Of a stretch of DNA of 64,000 bases, positions 42,911 through 52,249 are shown in pieces. This stretch comes from Micromonospora tarapacensis. Lineage in GTDB: Bacteria > Actinomycetota > Actinomycetes > Mycobacteriales > Micromonosporaceae. Within the stretch, counting starts at the first letter, position 1, and the number at the start of each line of letters is the position of its first letter. The DNA lies in assembly GCF_019697375.1 (NCBI RefSeq), contig NZ_JAHCDI010000004.1, positions 3,521,324-3,585,323 of the forward strand. The letters are read 5' to 3'. The position numbers and the translations under genes were made by a program. A model generated the notes under the pieces. That model saw only the letters and a list, made by a program, of their open reading frames with translations. It ran no database searches and had not been told where the DNA came from.

Positions 42911-43550
42911 CTCTCCTCGTCCTCCACATCGTCATCGTCGTCGACGTCTTCCGATTCGGCCAGTTCGTCGAGGCGGGTGAACTCGACCTGCACCCGGCCC
43001 GGGCCGAGGTCGGCATAGGACCACTCCGCGCGGTCGGCGTCGGTCTCCAGCACCACCCGCTCGTCGTCGGCGCCGGCCACCCGTCCGGTGACCTGGCGGT
43101 CACCCTCGGGCTGCCCGGACGCCGTCCCGGCGGCGCGCACGGTCACCCGGACCAACCGGCCGACGTTGCGTCGCCAGTGCCGGGGCAGCGTCAGCGGGCG
43201 GTCGACGCCCGGCGAGCTGACCTCGAGCTGGTACTCCCCGGCGACGATGTCACCCCCGCTCTCCTCGGCCGCGTCCAGCGCCGCCGAGACGGCCCGGGAC
43301 ACCTCGGCCACCGCGTCCAGGTTGATCCCGCCGTCGGCGTCGACGATCACGCGAACCACGTGCCGGCGGCCGGCCCGGGACACGGACAGATCCTCCAGGT
43401 CGTAGCCGACGGCGGCGACCACCGGTGCGATCACGGCGCGCAGCCGCTCGCGGCGGGCGGTGAGGTCACCCCGGAGGCCTGGCCCGCCCGCGGAGCCGGC
43501 CCACCGCGGGGTCGCCCCGTCGTTCTGGTGGCACGGCCACGCTGCGTCAT
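42907..43550 (-). CDS. rimP: Ribosome maturation factor RimP (frameshifted N-terminus)
   Basis: A 30S assembly factor of about 214 aa when repaired. The main domain is intact ([60 protein letters not shown]) with an acidic tail ([16 protein letters not shown]). The basic N-terminus starting at ATG 43550 ([20 protein letters not shown]) is in another frame; one missing base near 43466-43468 (GGGGTGACC instead of GGGGTNGACC) separates them. First gene of the nusA operon. Confidence 0.88.
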
Positions 43551-43718
43551 CTCCGGACCTTTCCGCTGGTTGCCGGCGACCATGCCGGCACGCCACCGGT
43601 ACGGACGCGCCGGTGGCTGCGCAGAGCGTAACGCGCCGCCGCGACGACGGCCCGAGCGGCGCACCGACGCCGCCGTCGTACCCGGGTCGCCGCGATGGTG
43701 TTGACTTGTCCGGTGGTG

Positions 43719-44219
43719 ATGGGCAGAACGACTCGGCAGGACGGATCGTCCGAGCCTTCCCGACGCGCGGTGCTGCGGGTCGGTGCGCTGCTGGCGCTCG
43801 GTGCGGCCGCCGCGCCGCTGACCGGTTGTGGACTGCTCGACCGCGACGCACCGCCACCGGCACCGGATCCGCTCACCCCGCTGGTCGACGAGTCGTTGCG
43901 ACTCGCGGCGGGGCTCCGGGCGGCCGCGGTCGCCCATCCCGACCTGTCCGCCCGGCTCCTCCCGCTCGCCGAGGCGCACGAGGCGCACGCCGTGGAACTC
44001 GCCCGGGTGGCCGGTGTCGCGACCATCGCGCCGGCCACCGCGTCCGCGACGGGCGCGCCGCCAGCCGACCGGCCGGCCACGCTGAGCGCACTTCGGCAGG
44101 CGGAACGCGACGGTCGGGACTCGGCCACCCGGGCCTGCCTGGCGGCGCCCGCCGAGCGCGCCGCGCTGCTCGGCTCGGTCGCCGCCGCGCGCGCCACCCA
44201 CCTGGAGGCCCTCCGATGA
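43719..44219 (+). CDS. Putative Tat-type lipoprotein
   Basis: A 166-aa protein. The N-terminus SRRAVLRVGALLALGAAAAP resembles a twin-arginine signal and is followed by a lipobox LTGC, so the mature protein should be lipid-anchored outside the cell. The rest is Ala/Leu-rich helix (HEAHAVELARVAG), resembling the ferritin-like fold of the next gene. An ATG at 43695 is an alternative start. Its stop overlaps the next ATG (ATGA). Divergent from rimP. Confidence 0.72.
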   Translation: MGRTTRQDGSSEPSRRAVLRVGALLALGAAAAPLTGCGLLDRDAPPPAPDPLTPLVDESLRLAAGLRAAAVAHPDLSARLLPLAEAHEAHAVELARVAGVATIAPATASATGAPPADRPATLSALRQAERDGRDSATRACLAAPAERAALLGSVAAARATHLEALR

Positions 44220-44665
44220 GTGAGCTGAACACGCCGACGGCACCCGCCGAGGCGCTCGCCGGGGCGCTGACCGCCGAGTACGCCGCGATCTGGGCCTACG
44301 GTCCCATCGGGGTACGCCTGTCCGGAGCCGAACGCAAGGCCGCGGCCGAGGCGGAGGCCGCTCATCGAAGCCGACGGGACGCCCTGGTGGTGCACCTGAG
44401 CGCCGCCGGCGGCGGCGTCCCGCCGGACCGGCCCGGCTATGCCCTGCCCTTCCCGGTCACCGACCGGGCCAGCGCGCTGCGGCTCGCGGTGCAGGTGGAG
44501 GAGCGCACCGCCGCGTTCTGGCGGGCGGCGCTGCCGGCGAGCACCGGCGCCGACCGGGACCGGGCGCTGGCCGCCCTGGTGGAGTACGCGGTGCGGGCGA
44601 CCCGGTGGCGGCGCAGTGCCGGGACGACCCCGATCACCGTGCCGTTCCCGGGTCGCCCCGGCTGA
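44216..44665 (+). CDS. DUF4439 ferritin-like protein
   Basis: A 149-aa all-helical protein matching DUF4439: LAGALTAEYAAIWAYGPIGVRL at the start, AEAEAAHRSRRDALVVHL in the middle and LAVQVEERTAAFWRAAL near the end. Glu and His residues sit at ferritin-like positions, but metal binding is unproven. Translational coupling to the lipoprotein suggests an envelope-associated pair. Confidence 0.82.
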   Translation: MSELNTPTAPAEALAGALTAEYAAIWAYGPIGVRLSGAERKAAAEAEAAHRSRRDALVVHLSAAGGGVPPDRPGYALPFPVTDRASALRLAVQVEERTAAFWRAALPASTGADRDRALAALVEYAVRATRWRRSAGTTPITVPFPGRPG

Positions 44666-44715
44666 CCGCCGAGGGCGTGGGGTAGGCCGGGTCACGCCGG
44701 CACCGGTTGCGATCG

Positions 44716-44735
44716 GCATACCAGGTATGCATACT
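44716..44735 (+). promoter_or_regulatory. Probable PadR operator overlapping -10
   Basis: GCATACC-A-GGTATGC (44716-44730) is a perfect palindrome overlapped by a second one, GTATGCATAC (44725-44734). A -10-like CATACT ends eight bases before the padR ATG, so the gene is likely leaderless and repressor binding would cover the promoter: autorepression. Confidence 0.6.
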
Positions 44736-44743
44736 CCGGTTCC

Positions 44744-45325
44744 ATGTCCATCCGTCACGGCCTGCTCGCCCTGCTCGAACGGGGGCAGATGTACGGCTAC
44801 CAGCTACGGGCCGCCTTCGAGGAGTCGACCGGCTCTACCTGGCCGCTGAACATCGGGCAGGTCTACACGACGCTGTCCCGGCTCGAACGGGACGGACTGG
44901 TGCGGTCGCTGCCGGAGAGTGAGGCCGGGCAGCGACCGTACGAGATCACCGAGGCCGGGCGGACCGACCTGGCCCTGTGGTTCGCGACCCCGATCAGCCG
45001 CAACGAGCGCCCCCGCGACGAGCTGGCGATCAAGCTGGCGCTGGCGTTGACCACGCCCGGGGTCGACGTCCGCACGGTGGTGCAGACCCAGCGGACCGCG
45101 ACCATGCGTGCGTTGCAGGAGTTGACCCGGCTGAAGTACTCCAGTGACCGCCCGGAGGACCTACCGTGGCGGCTGGTGCTGGACGCCATGGTGTTCCAGG
45201 CCGAGGCCGAGGTGCGCTGGCTCGACCACTGCGAGACCAGCCTGGTGCGGCACCGCCCCCCGGTCACCGGCCCAGCGCACCTCTCCGAGGCGGTGGGCCG
45301 TAACGGTGAGGAGGCACGACGGTGA
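44744..45325 (+). CDS. PadR-family transcriptional repressor
   Basis: A 193-aa regulator. The winged helix is MSIRHGLLALLERGQMYGYQ ... QVYTTLSRLERDGLV, followed by the Vir-like C-terminal dimerisation region. It overlaps the ABC transporter ATPase gene by four bases (GTGA) and has a palindromic operator in its promoter, so it probably represses its own operon and responds to the exported compound. Confidence 0.92.
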   Translation: MSIRHGLLALLERGQMYGYQLRAAFEESTGSTWPLNIGQVYTTLSRLERDGLVRSLPESEAGQRPYEITEAGRTDLALWFATPISRNERPRDELAIKLALALTTPGVDVRTVVQTQRTATMRALQELTRLKYSSDRPEDLPWRLVLDAMVFQAEAEVRWLDHCETSLVRHRPPVTGPAHLSEAVGRNGEEARR

Positions 45326-46137
45326 GCGCCACCGGCGGGCGGGGGCCGGCCGCCCCGGACCACGGCGCCGCCTCCGGCACCGCCGGTACGCCCGGCGGCA
45401 CATCCGCGGCGACCGCGGGAGCCGTGCTCGACCTGCGTGACGTCCATCGCACCCACGGCAGCGGCCCGGCGGCGGTGCAGGCCCTGCGCGGGGTGAGCCT
45501 GGTGGTGCGTCCCGGCGAACTGGTCGCCGTGATGGGGCCCTCCGGTTCCGGCAAGTCGACCCTGCTCACCCTGGCCGGCGGGCTGGACAGCCCGACCGCC
45601 GGCGAGGTGCACGTCGAAGGGCAGCCGCTGCACGCCCTGGATCGCCGCGGACTGGCACGCCTGCGCCGCCGGCGGATCGGCTACATCTTCCAGAACCTCA
45701 ACCTCATCGGCAGTCTCAGCGCGGTGGAGAACGTCGCGCTTCCCCTCGAACTGGACGGTTCGGGGCTCCGCCAGGCCCGCCGGCTGGCATCGGAGGCGCT
45801 GGCCGAGGTGGGCCTGACCGAACTGGGCGACCGGTTCCCGGACCAACTCTCCGGCGGCCAGCAGCAGCGCGTCGCCATCGCCCGGGCGCTGGTCGGGCAG
45901 CGACGCCTCGTCCTGGCCGACGAGCCGACCGGGGCACTGGACTCGCAGTCCGGCGAGGCCGTGCTGCGGTTGCTCCGCCGCCGCGTCGACGCCGGAGCCG
46001 CCGGGGTGCTGGTCACCCACGAGGCCCGGCACGCCGCCTGGGCGGACCGGGTGGTCTTCCTGCGCGACGGCGTGACGGTCGACTCGACCGCCCCGTTCGC
46101 CGGCGTCGAGGCCCTGCTCAGCGGCAGTGGCCGGTGA
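45322..46137 (+). CDS. ABC transporter ATP-binding protein (MacB/LolD type)
   Basis: A 271-aa ATPase with about 35 extra Gly/Ala residues at the N-terminus. Walker A GPSGSGKST, the signature LSGGQQQRVAIARAL and Walker B RLVLADEPTGALD are intact. It overlaps both neighbours by four bases. The partner is the FtsX-type permease that follows; together they form an exporter under PadR control. Confidence 0.94.
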   Translation: MSATGGRGPAAPDHGAASGTAGTPGGTSAATAGAVLDLRDVHRTHGSGPAAVQALRGVSLVVRPGELVAVMGPSGSGKSTLLTLAGGLDSPTAGEVHVEGQPLHALDRRGLARLRRRRIGYIFQNLNLIGSLSAVENVALPLELDGSGLRQARRLASEALAEVGLTELGDRFPDQLSGGQQQRVAIARALVGQRRLVLADEPTGALDSQSGEAVLRLLRRRVDAGAAGVLVTHEARHAAWADRVVFLRDGVTVDSTAPFAGVEALLSGSGR

Positions 46138-48862
46138 ACGGCGAACCGCACCGACGACTCCACGGGGTGCGGCTGGCCGAGACCGTCGGATCGTGGCGGG
46201 CCGCGCTGCGCATCGCCCGCCGCGAGGCGAGGCGGGCGCGGGGACGTACCGCGCTGGTGCTGGCCATGATCATCCTGCCGGTGCTGGCGCTCAGCTTCGT
46301 GGCGGCCAGCGTGGACATGGCCCGGCTGACCCCGAGCGAGCAGATGGAACGCCGGCTCGGCAGCGCCGACGCGGAGCTGCGGGTGGTGGGCCGTGGCCCG
46401 GTGCAGCAGGACGCCACCGGCGCCGGTTGGGCATCCGGTGGGGACGGCGGGATCTTCCCGGGGCTGGTCACCGTGGATCAGGTCACCGCGCTGCTGCCCA
46501 CCGGCAGCCGGATCCTTCCGGTACGCCGCGGGGTGCCGTTCAGCGTCTGGCACTCCGACCGGATCCGCGACGACATCACCGCCACCGTGGTCGACCTGAC
46601 CGACCCGCTCGGCCGCGGGTTCGGCCGGGTCCACCGGGGCCGGGCACCGGCCGGCGCCGACGAGATCGCGGTCAACCTGGCCGCCCGGCGCAGCCTCGAC
46701 GTCGACGTCGGCGACCGGATCAGCTCCGGGGACGGCGGGCGCACCTGGACGGTCGTCGGCGTGGTCGAACTTCCCGAGCAGCTGGCCGCCATGGCCATCC
46801 TGCACCCCACCGGGGCACCCCCGCCGGAGGCGAACGCCGAGGGGGTGTTCCTGGCCGACCTGCCCGGCCCGGTGACCGACGAACTGTTCCGGCACCTCAA
46901 CGACAACGGCGTCGTCGTCGGCGCCCGGGGGCCCGTGCCGGCCACCCTGCACGGCGACTCCGCCGGTTCGGTCGTCGCGGGGATGGGCGTGGAGCAGGTC
47001 AGCACCGGCGTGCTGGTCGGCGGGCTCGGCCTGCTCGAAGTGGTGCTGCTGGTCGGGCCGGCGTTCGCCGTCGGGGTGCGGCGGCGACGGCGGGAACTCG
47101 CGCTGGTGGCCGTGGCCGGTGGTGACGCCGCCCAACTGCGCCGGGTGGTGCTCGCCGACGGTGTGGTGCTGGGCTGCGTCGGCGCCGCGACCGGTGTCGC
47201 GCTGGGCGTGGCCGCGGCGTTCGCCGGCCGGCCGCTGGTCGAGCAGTTCATCTTCCAGCACCGCTTCGGCGGATACCGCGCCTGGCCGCCGGCGCTCGTC
47301 GTGATCGCGCTGGTCGCGGTGCTGGCCGGGGTGCTGGCCGCGCTGGCACCCGCCTGGACGGCCGCCCGGCAGGACGTGGTGGCCGGACTCGCCGGTCGGC
47401 GCGGCCCGCCCGTGCACCGGCGGCGGTGGCTCACCATCGGCGTGCTGCTGGCCGCCGGCGGCACCGTCGTGGCCGCGATCGGCGCCGCCGTGACCTCCCA
47501 GGCGGTCATCCTCGCCGGGCTGGTCCTGGGTGAACTCGGGTTGGTCTTCGCCACCCCGACACTTGTGGGGTTGCTGGCCCGGCTCGGCCGGTTCCTCCCG
47601 CTGGCGCCGCGGATCGCGGTGCGCGACGCCAGCCGCAACCGTTCCTCGGCCGCGCCGGCCATCTCCGCCGTGATGGCCGCGGTCGCCGGCAGCGTCGCCC
47701 TCGGCCTCTTCCTGGCCAGCGACGAGGCTCGCGCCGACCAGCGGTATCGACCGGTGCTGCCGGACCACACCGTCCTGGTCACCACCAACGGCGATCCCGC
47801 GCTGAACGCCCCGCCCAGCCTCGCCGAGATCACCGGGCCGGCCCGGGAACTCCTCGGTGCCGGCACGATCGTCCCGCTGGTGGCGCCGGGCTGCCAGCCG
47901 GACTTCGACGCCTGCCTGGTCACCGCCACGCTGCCGGCCAGCCGGGCCTGCCCCTGGCAGCCGTACGAGCGACTCGGTGCGGCGGATCAACTCCGGGCCC
48001 GCGCCGACCGGCGCTGCCAGGGCGCCGCCGGCGACCTCTACGGCTCGTACCAGCGGGTGGTGGTGGACGACGGGACGGTGCTGCCGCTCCTCACCGGGGT
48101 CGAGCCGGCCGACGTCGCGGCCGCCACCGCCACGCTGCGCTCCGGTGGGGCGGTGGTGACCGACGCCCGCTACCTGACCGGCGGCCGGCTGGATCTGCGG
48201 GTCGAGCACGACGACGAGGCCCGGCCGGCGGACACCGCCACGGTGCCCGGGCACGCGCTGGAGACCGCGTTGGGCGGGCACTGGCTGCTACTCTCCCCCG
48301 ACGCCGCCGACCGGCTCGGCCTCGTCACCCGGCAGACCGGCTGGGCGATGGAGACCGACGAGCCGCCGGAACGGGAGCGTCAGGATGCGTTCGTCGCCGC
48401 GCTGCGTCCGCTCGGCTCCGTGGGCGTCGGGGTCGAGCACAGCCGGGACTTCCAGGACAGCCGGCCGCTGCTGCTGTTGCTGGCGGGGGTCTCCGCGGCG
48501 GTCACCGTGGGCGCCGCGGGCATCGCCACCGGCCTGGCCGCCGCCGAGGGCGGGCAGACCTGTCCACCCTCGCCGCGGTCGGCGCCGGTCCGGGCGTACG
48601 CCGGCTGCTCTCGCTCTGCCAGGCCGGCGTGATCGCGGTGCTCGGCTCGGCGCTGGGCATCGTCGCCGGCCTCGCCGCCGCGGTGCTCGTGCTGATCTTC
48701 ACCAACCAGCGGTACGCCGACAGGTGGCCGATCGAGCCGCCGTACCCGCTGGTGATGCCCTGGCTCACCCTCGGCGTGCTGGTCGCGGTGCCGCTGGTGG
48801 CAATGGCCGGCGCGGCGGTGTTCACCCGCTCGCGGCTACCGGTGGAACGCCGCCTGGACTGA
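46134..48862 (+). pseudogene. FtsX-family ABC permease, frameshifted near 3' end
   Basis: Reconstructed as about 909 aa with a MacB-like periplasmic domain (SADAELRVVGRGPVQQ ...) and two FtsX modules; hydrophobic helices lie near residues 40-60, 290-430, 440-520 and the C-terminus. The first frame ends at 48632 with an unrelated tail; the correct continuation (DLSTLAAVGAGPGVRRLLSL, then the last helices) is in the next frame to 48862. One missing base near 48549-48553 (GAGGGCGGGC) explains this. Probably intact in the organism. Confidence 0.86.
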
Positions 48863-48944
48863 CCGTGGGTCGACCGGCACGAGGTGCCGCACTCGGGACC
48901 GGTCGGCCCTGGCACGGCGGGGCCGGCGAGGGCAGACTGTCCGG

Positions 48945-49481
48945 GTGTCCGTTCTGGGAAGCATCACCCGCCGGGTCGGTCGGCACCGCTGGTTCGGCAC
49001 CGCCGTCCGCCTGCTGGTCCCCGCCGACCGGGCCCTCGGGCGGCTGACCCGCGGCCGGGTCGTGGCGCTCGGGCTCGTCCCGTCCCTGCTGATCACCACG
49101 ACCGGCCGCAGGTCGGGCCAGCCACGGTGCAATCCGCTGCTCTACGTGCCGGACGGTGACGCGTACGTGGTGGTCGGATCCAACTGGGGTCAGACCCACC
49201 AGCCGGCGTGGGCGCTCAACCTGCTCGCCGAGCCGAGCGCCGAGGTGGACGTCAGGGGCCGCCGGATTCCGGTACGCGCCGAGGTGGTGACCGGGGCCGA
49301 GCGCGACCGGCTGTGGCGGTTGCTGGTCACCGAGTGGCCGGCCTACGAGGCGTACGTCGAGCGGGCCGGTGGCCGGGAGATCCGGATCTTCCGGCTGGTG
49401 CCGGAGGTCGGTGGCGGCCCGGCCAACCCCGGCGGGCCGCACGGGCGCGGCGGGCCGGGCGAGCGGCGCCACCCACTCTAG
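48945..49481 (+). CDS. Deazaflavin (F420)-dependent nitroreductase/quinone reductase family
   Basis: A 178-aa Ddn-family protein (DUF385). The split-barrel core is ITTTGRRSGQPRCNPLLYV, VVVGSNWGQTHQPAWALNLL and DVRGRRIPVRAEVV; the conserved loop GRRSG contacts the F420 phosphate in relatives. The C-terminal 25 residues are a Gly/Pro/Arg tail. The GTG at 48945 fits the family start. F420-using enzymes are typical of actinomycetes. Substrate unknown. Confidence 0.88.
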   Translation: MSVLGSITRRVGRHRWFGTAVRLLVPADRALGRLTRGRVVALGLVPSLLITTTGRRSGQPRCNPLLYVPDGDAYVVVGSNWGQTHQPAWALNLLAEPSAEVDVRGRRIPVRAEVVTGAERDRLWRLLVTEWPAYEAYVERAGGREIRIFRLVPEVGGGPANPGGPHGRGGPGERRHPL

Positions 49482-49541
49482 GGTGGGAGTGACCGGGCGG
49501 TCGCTCCCGGCTACGGGTGCGGACGGCGGCGCGATCGCGGG

Positions 49542-50270
49542 GTGGTCGGCGTGGACGATCTCCAGGAACACCGGGACGATCCCCGGTGGGACGTGGCCGA
49601 GCGGGTCGCCACGGCCGCCCGTCGGCGGTTCCCGGCCGACGTGCTCGCCGTCGCGGTGCACGGCCCACTGGCGCACGGCGACGACGACGGTGGTGGCGAC
49701 GGCGAGGTCGGGCTGCTGGTGGTCACCTACCGGCCCGGCACGGGACCGCCCGCCGCGACTCGCCGGGTGGACGGCATCCTGGTCGACCTGACCGTCGCCG
49801 CCGCGGAGGAGCGCCTGCGCCAGGCCCGACAGTTGACCTCGCGGTGGCCGCTGACCGCCGACCGCCACGTGACCACCCGGGCCCTGCACGACCCGACCGG
49901 CTGGCTGCGCACCCTGCGCGACGAGCACCTCGGCCGGCTGGCCCGGGCCCGCCCGGCCGAGTTCAGCACGGCCGCCCGCAAGGCGTGGTATCGGGGCAGC
50001 GCCGCACACGCCCGCGCCGCCCGGCTGGCCGAATGGTACGAGACGGACCAGGCCCTGCTGATGCTCGGTGAGGCCCGGCTCGCCGCGGCCACGGTCAGCG
50101 GCCTGCTCAGCCGCACCTATTTCCGGGATCCGGGCGATGCCGTCCGGCGGACCGGGCTGGCCGGCGCGGACATGACCGAGGTGGGCGCCGTGCTGGCCCG
50201 CCAGTCGGCGGAACTGACCGCCCGGGGCCGGCCGGTCGACGGGACCGTCGACGACCTGCTCGACGGCTAG
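49542..50270 (+). CDS. Nucleotidyltransferase-like protein
   Basis: A 242-aa protein. LAVAVHGPLAHGDDDGGGDG followed by EVGLLVVT and VDGILVDLTVA resembles the core of minimal/kanamycin-type nucleotidyltransferases: a small-residue turn followed by acidic residues and a third acidic strand. The C-terminal half (AWYRGSAAHARAARLAEWYE ...) is helical, like the HEPN-like or substrate domain of such enzymes. The usual GSxxxGxxxxxSDxD motif is imperfect, so activity is uncertain. It is convergent with the VIT1-like gene (4-bp overlap of ends). Confidence 0.6.
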   Translation: MVGVDDLQEHRDDPRWDVAERVATAARRRFPADVLAVAVHGPLAHGDDDGGGDGEVGLLVVTYRPGTGPPAATRRVDGILVDLTVAAAEERLRQARQLTSRWPLTADRHVTTRALHDPTGWLRTLRDEHLGRLARARPAEFSTAARKAWYRGSAAHARAARLAEWYETDQALLMLGEARLAAATVSGLLSRTYFRDPGDAVRRTGLAGADMTEVGAVLARQSAELTARGRPVDGTVDDLLDG

Positions 50271-50983
50271 CCGAGCCCGCCCTGCACACCGATCAGCGTG
50301 CCGATCAGGTAGGTCGCCACCGCAGCGGCGGCGCCGAGCAGCAGCTGACGCAGCCCACCGGACCACCACCGGCGGTTGGTGAACCGGGAGACGACCGCGC
50401 CGGCCACGAAGAGCCCCAGGCCACCCACCGCCAGGGCCAGCGCCAGGCTGGTCGCGCCGAACAGGTACGGCAGCAGCGGCACCAGCGCCCCGACCGAGAA
50501 GCAGAGGAACGACGAGAGCGCCGCGGTCCACGGGTCGGGCTGCTCGTCCGGGTTGACGCCCAGTTCCTCCTGCACGTGCACCCGCAACGCCTGCTCCGGG
50601 TCCTTCCGCACCGCGTCGGCGACCTGGACGGCGAGCTGCTCCGGCAGGCCCCGAGCCATCCACATCTCGGCCAGCTCCCGGGCTTCGACCTCAGGATGTC
50701 TTTCCAGCTCCTGCCGCTCCTTCGCCACCTCGGCGGCGAGCTGCTCGTTGGCCGACCGGACGCTGGTGTACTCCCCGAGCGCCATCGAGATCGCCCCGGC
50801 TACCAGGCCGGCGGTGCCGGTGAGCACGATGTTGTGCGGCGAGACCCCGCCGCCGCCGACCCCGGCGATCAGGGCGATGTTGGTGACCAGGCCGTCCATC
50901 GCGCCGAAGACGGCCGGCCGCAGCCAGCCGCCGGACACGTCCGCGTGGTGGTGCTCCCGAAGCGCCGCAGGGGTGTCGGTCAC
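50267..50983 (-). CDS. VIT1/CCC1-family metal transporter
   Basis: A 238-aa membrane protein of the vacuolar iron transporter family. [21 protein letters not shown] is helix 1 with the conserved Asp; [20 protein letters not shown] starts the Glu-rich cytoplasmic metal-binding helices (to about residue 135); three C-terminal helices follow. Bacterial members export or buffer Fe(II)/Mn(II). The GTG at 50983 overlaps the map stop. Confidence 0.9.
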   Translation of the reverse strand: MTDTPAALREHHHADVSGGWLRPAVFGAMDGLVTNIALIAGVGGGGVSPHNIVLTGTAGLVAGAISMALGEYTSVRSANEQLAAEVAKERQELERHPEVEARELAEMWMARGLPEQLAVQVADAVRKDPEQALRVHVQEELGVNPDEQPDPWTAALSSFLCFSVGALVPLLPYLFGATSLALALAVGGLGLFVAGAVVSRFTNRRWWSGGLRQLLLGAAAAVATYLIGTLIGVQGGLG

Positions 50984-51837
50984 GGCAGGGTGAGGATCTC
51001 GTGGCCGTCCTCGGTGACCAGCACGGTGTGCTCGAACTGGGCGGTCCACCTGCGGTCCTTGGTGACCACCGTCCAGCCGTCCTCCCAGAGGTCGTACTGG
51101 TAGGTGCCGAGAGTGATCATCGGCTCGACGGTGAAGGTCATCCCCGGCTCCATCACGTCGGTGGGGCGCGGGCTGTCGTAGTGCGGCACGTAGAGCCCGC
51201 TGTGGAAGGCCTCGCCGATGCCGTGGCCGGTGAAGTCGCGCACCACGCCGTAGCCGAAGCGCTTCGCGTACGACTCGATGACCCGGCCGATCACGTTGAT
51301 CTGCCGACCCGGAGCGACCGCGCGGATGCCCCGCATCATCGCCTCGTGGGTCCGCTCCACCAGCACCCGGGCCTCCTCGCCGACCTCACCGACGCAGAAC
51401 GTCGCGTCGGTGTCGCCGTGCACCCCGCCGAGGTACGCGGTGACGTCGACGTTGATGATGTCGCCGTCGGCCAGCACGGTCGAGTCGGGGATGCCGTGGC
51501 AGATCACCTCGTTGAGGCTGGTGCAGCAGGACTTCGGGAAGCCCTTGTAGCCCAGCGTCGACGGGTAGGCGCCGTTGTCGATCAGGAACTCGTGCACCAC
51601 CCGGTCGATCTCGTCGGTGGTCACGCCGGGCTTGCAGTGCTCACCCGCCAGCTGGACCGCCTGGGCGGCGACCCGCCCCGCGACCCGCATCTTCTCGATC
51701 GTCTCCGGGGTCTGCACGTGTGACCCACGCCAGGGGCGGGGGGCCTTCTTGCCGACATATTCCGGGCGCGGGATGCTGGCAGGAACCGGCCGCCACGGGG
51801 AGAGCGTGCCTGGGGTCAGCGGAGCACGGACGGTCAT
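50980..51837 (-). CDS. map: Methionine aminopeptidase, type I
   Basis: A 285-aa dimetal peptidase removing initiator Met. It has [18 protein letters not shown] (Asp ligands), [18 protein letters not shown] (His) and [10 protein letters not shown] / [16 protein letters not shown] (Glu ligands). The 40-residue N-terminal extension ([20 protein letters not shown]) is typical of actinobacterial MapB, where it includes a ribosome-binding SH3-like motif. It sits near the glnA/aldehyde dehydrogenase operon as in M. tuberculosis. Confidence 0.95.
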   Translation of the reverse strand: MTVRAPLTPGTLSPWRPVPASIPRPEYVGKKAPRPWRGSHVQTPETIEKMRVAGRVAAQAVQLAGEHCKPGVTTDEIDRVVHEFLIDNGAYPSTLGYKGFPKSCCTSLNEVICHGIPDSTVLADGDIINVDVTAYLGGVHGDTDATFCVGEVGEEARVLVERTHEAMMRGIRAVAPGRQINVIGRVIESYAKRFGYGVVRDFTGHGIGEAFHSGLYVPHYDSPRPTDVMEPGMTFTVEPMITLGTYQYDLWEDGWTVVTKDRRWTAQFEHTVLVTEDGHEILTLP

Positions 51838-51929
51838 GGGACAAGCCTATCGCCGCCGCCCGACAACCCCACCACCGTCCGCTCCGGGAGGTTGTTGCCC
51901 CACCAGGAGCACTGTGTCAAGGTGTCTGC

Positions 51930-52244
51930 GTGGATCAAGGGGGAGTACCTCCCGTCTTCTCGGCCGACGCGGAGACCGACGGCGATCACCTGAGCGTGGT
52001 GGTCACCGGTGAGGTCGACATGGCGACCGCCGACAGCATGCTCCAGACCGTGCTGCGCCAGCCGGCCGCGCGGGTGACGCTCGACCTGCGTGCGGTGACC
52101 TTCTTCGACTCGGCGGCCATCCACGCGGTGGTCCGGCTCGCTGGCCATTACCCGGACGCCCTGACGGTGCTGCCGTCCCGGCAGGTCAGCCGGGTGCTGG
52201 GCATCGCGGGGCTGGGCGAGCAACCCTGGCTGCACCCCGCCTGA
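51930..52244 (+). CDS. STAS-domain anti-sigma factor antagonist
   Basis: A 104-aa single STAS domain: DGDHLSVVVTGEVDMATADS and VTLDLRAVTFFDSAAIHAVV, with the phosphorylatable Ser in FDSAA. GTG 51930 was chosen, with AAGG seven bases upstream. It ends six bases before the convergent kinase/phosphatase gene, whose C-terminus carries an RsbW-like kinase and a PP2C phosphatase, so it is the likely substrate in a partner-switch pathway. Confidence 0.85.
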   Translation: MDQGGVPPVFSADAETDGDHLSVVVTGEVDMATADSMLQTVLRQPAARVTLDLRAVTFFDSAAIHAVVRLAGHYPDALTVLPSRQVSRVLGIAGLGEQPWLHPA

Positions 52245-52249
52245 CCGCT

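Noticed and set aside
43431..44243. 270-aa minus-strand frame upstream of rimP
   Set aside because: Only its last 37 or so codons from ATG 43550 are meaningful (rimP N-terminus); the rest is antisense to the lipoprotein gene.
48629..48862. Separate 77-aa membrane protein overlapping the permease by GTGA
   Set aside because: Its sequence is the missing C-terminus of the FtsX permease in the next frame, so it is not an independent gene.
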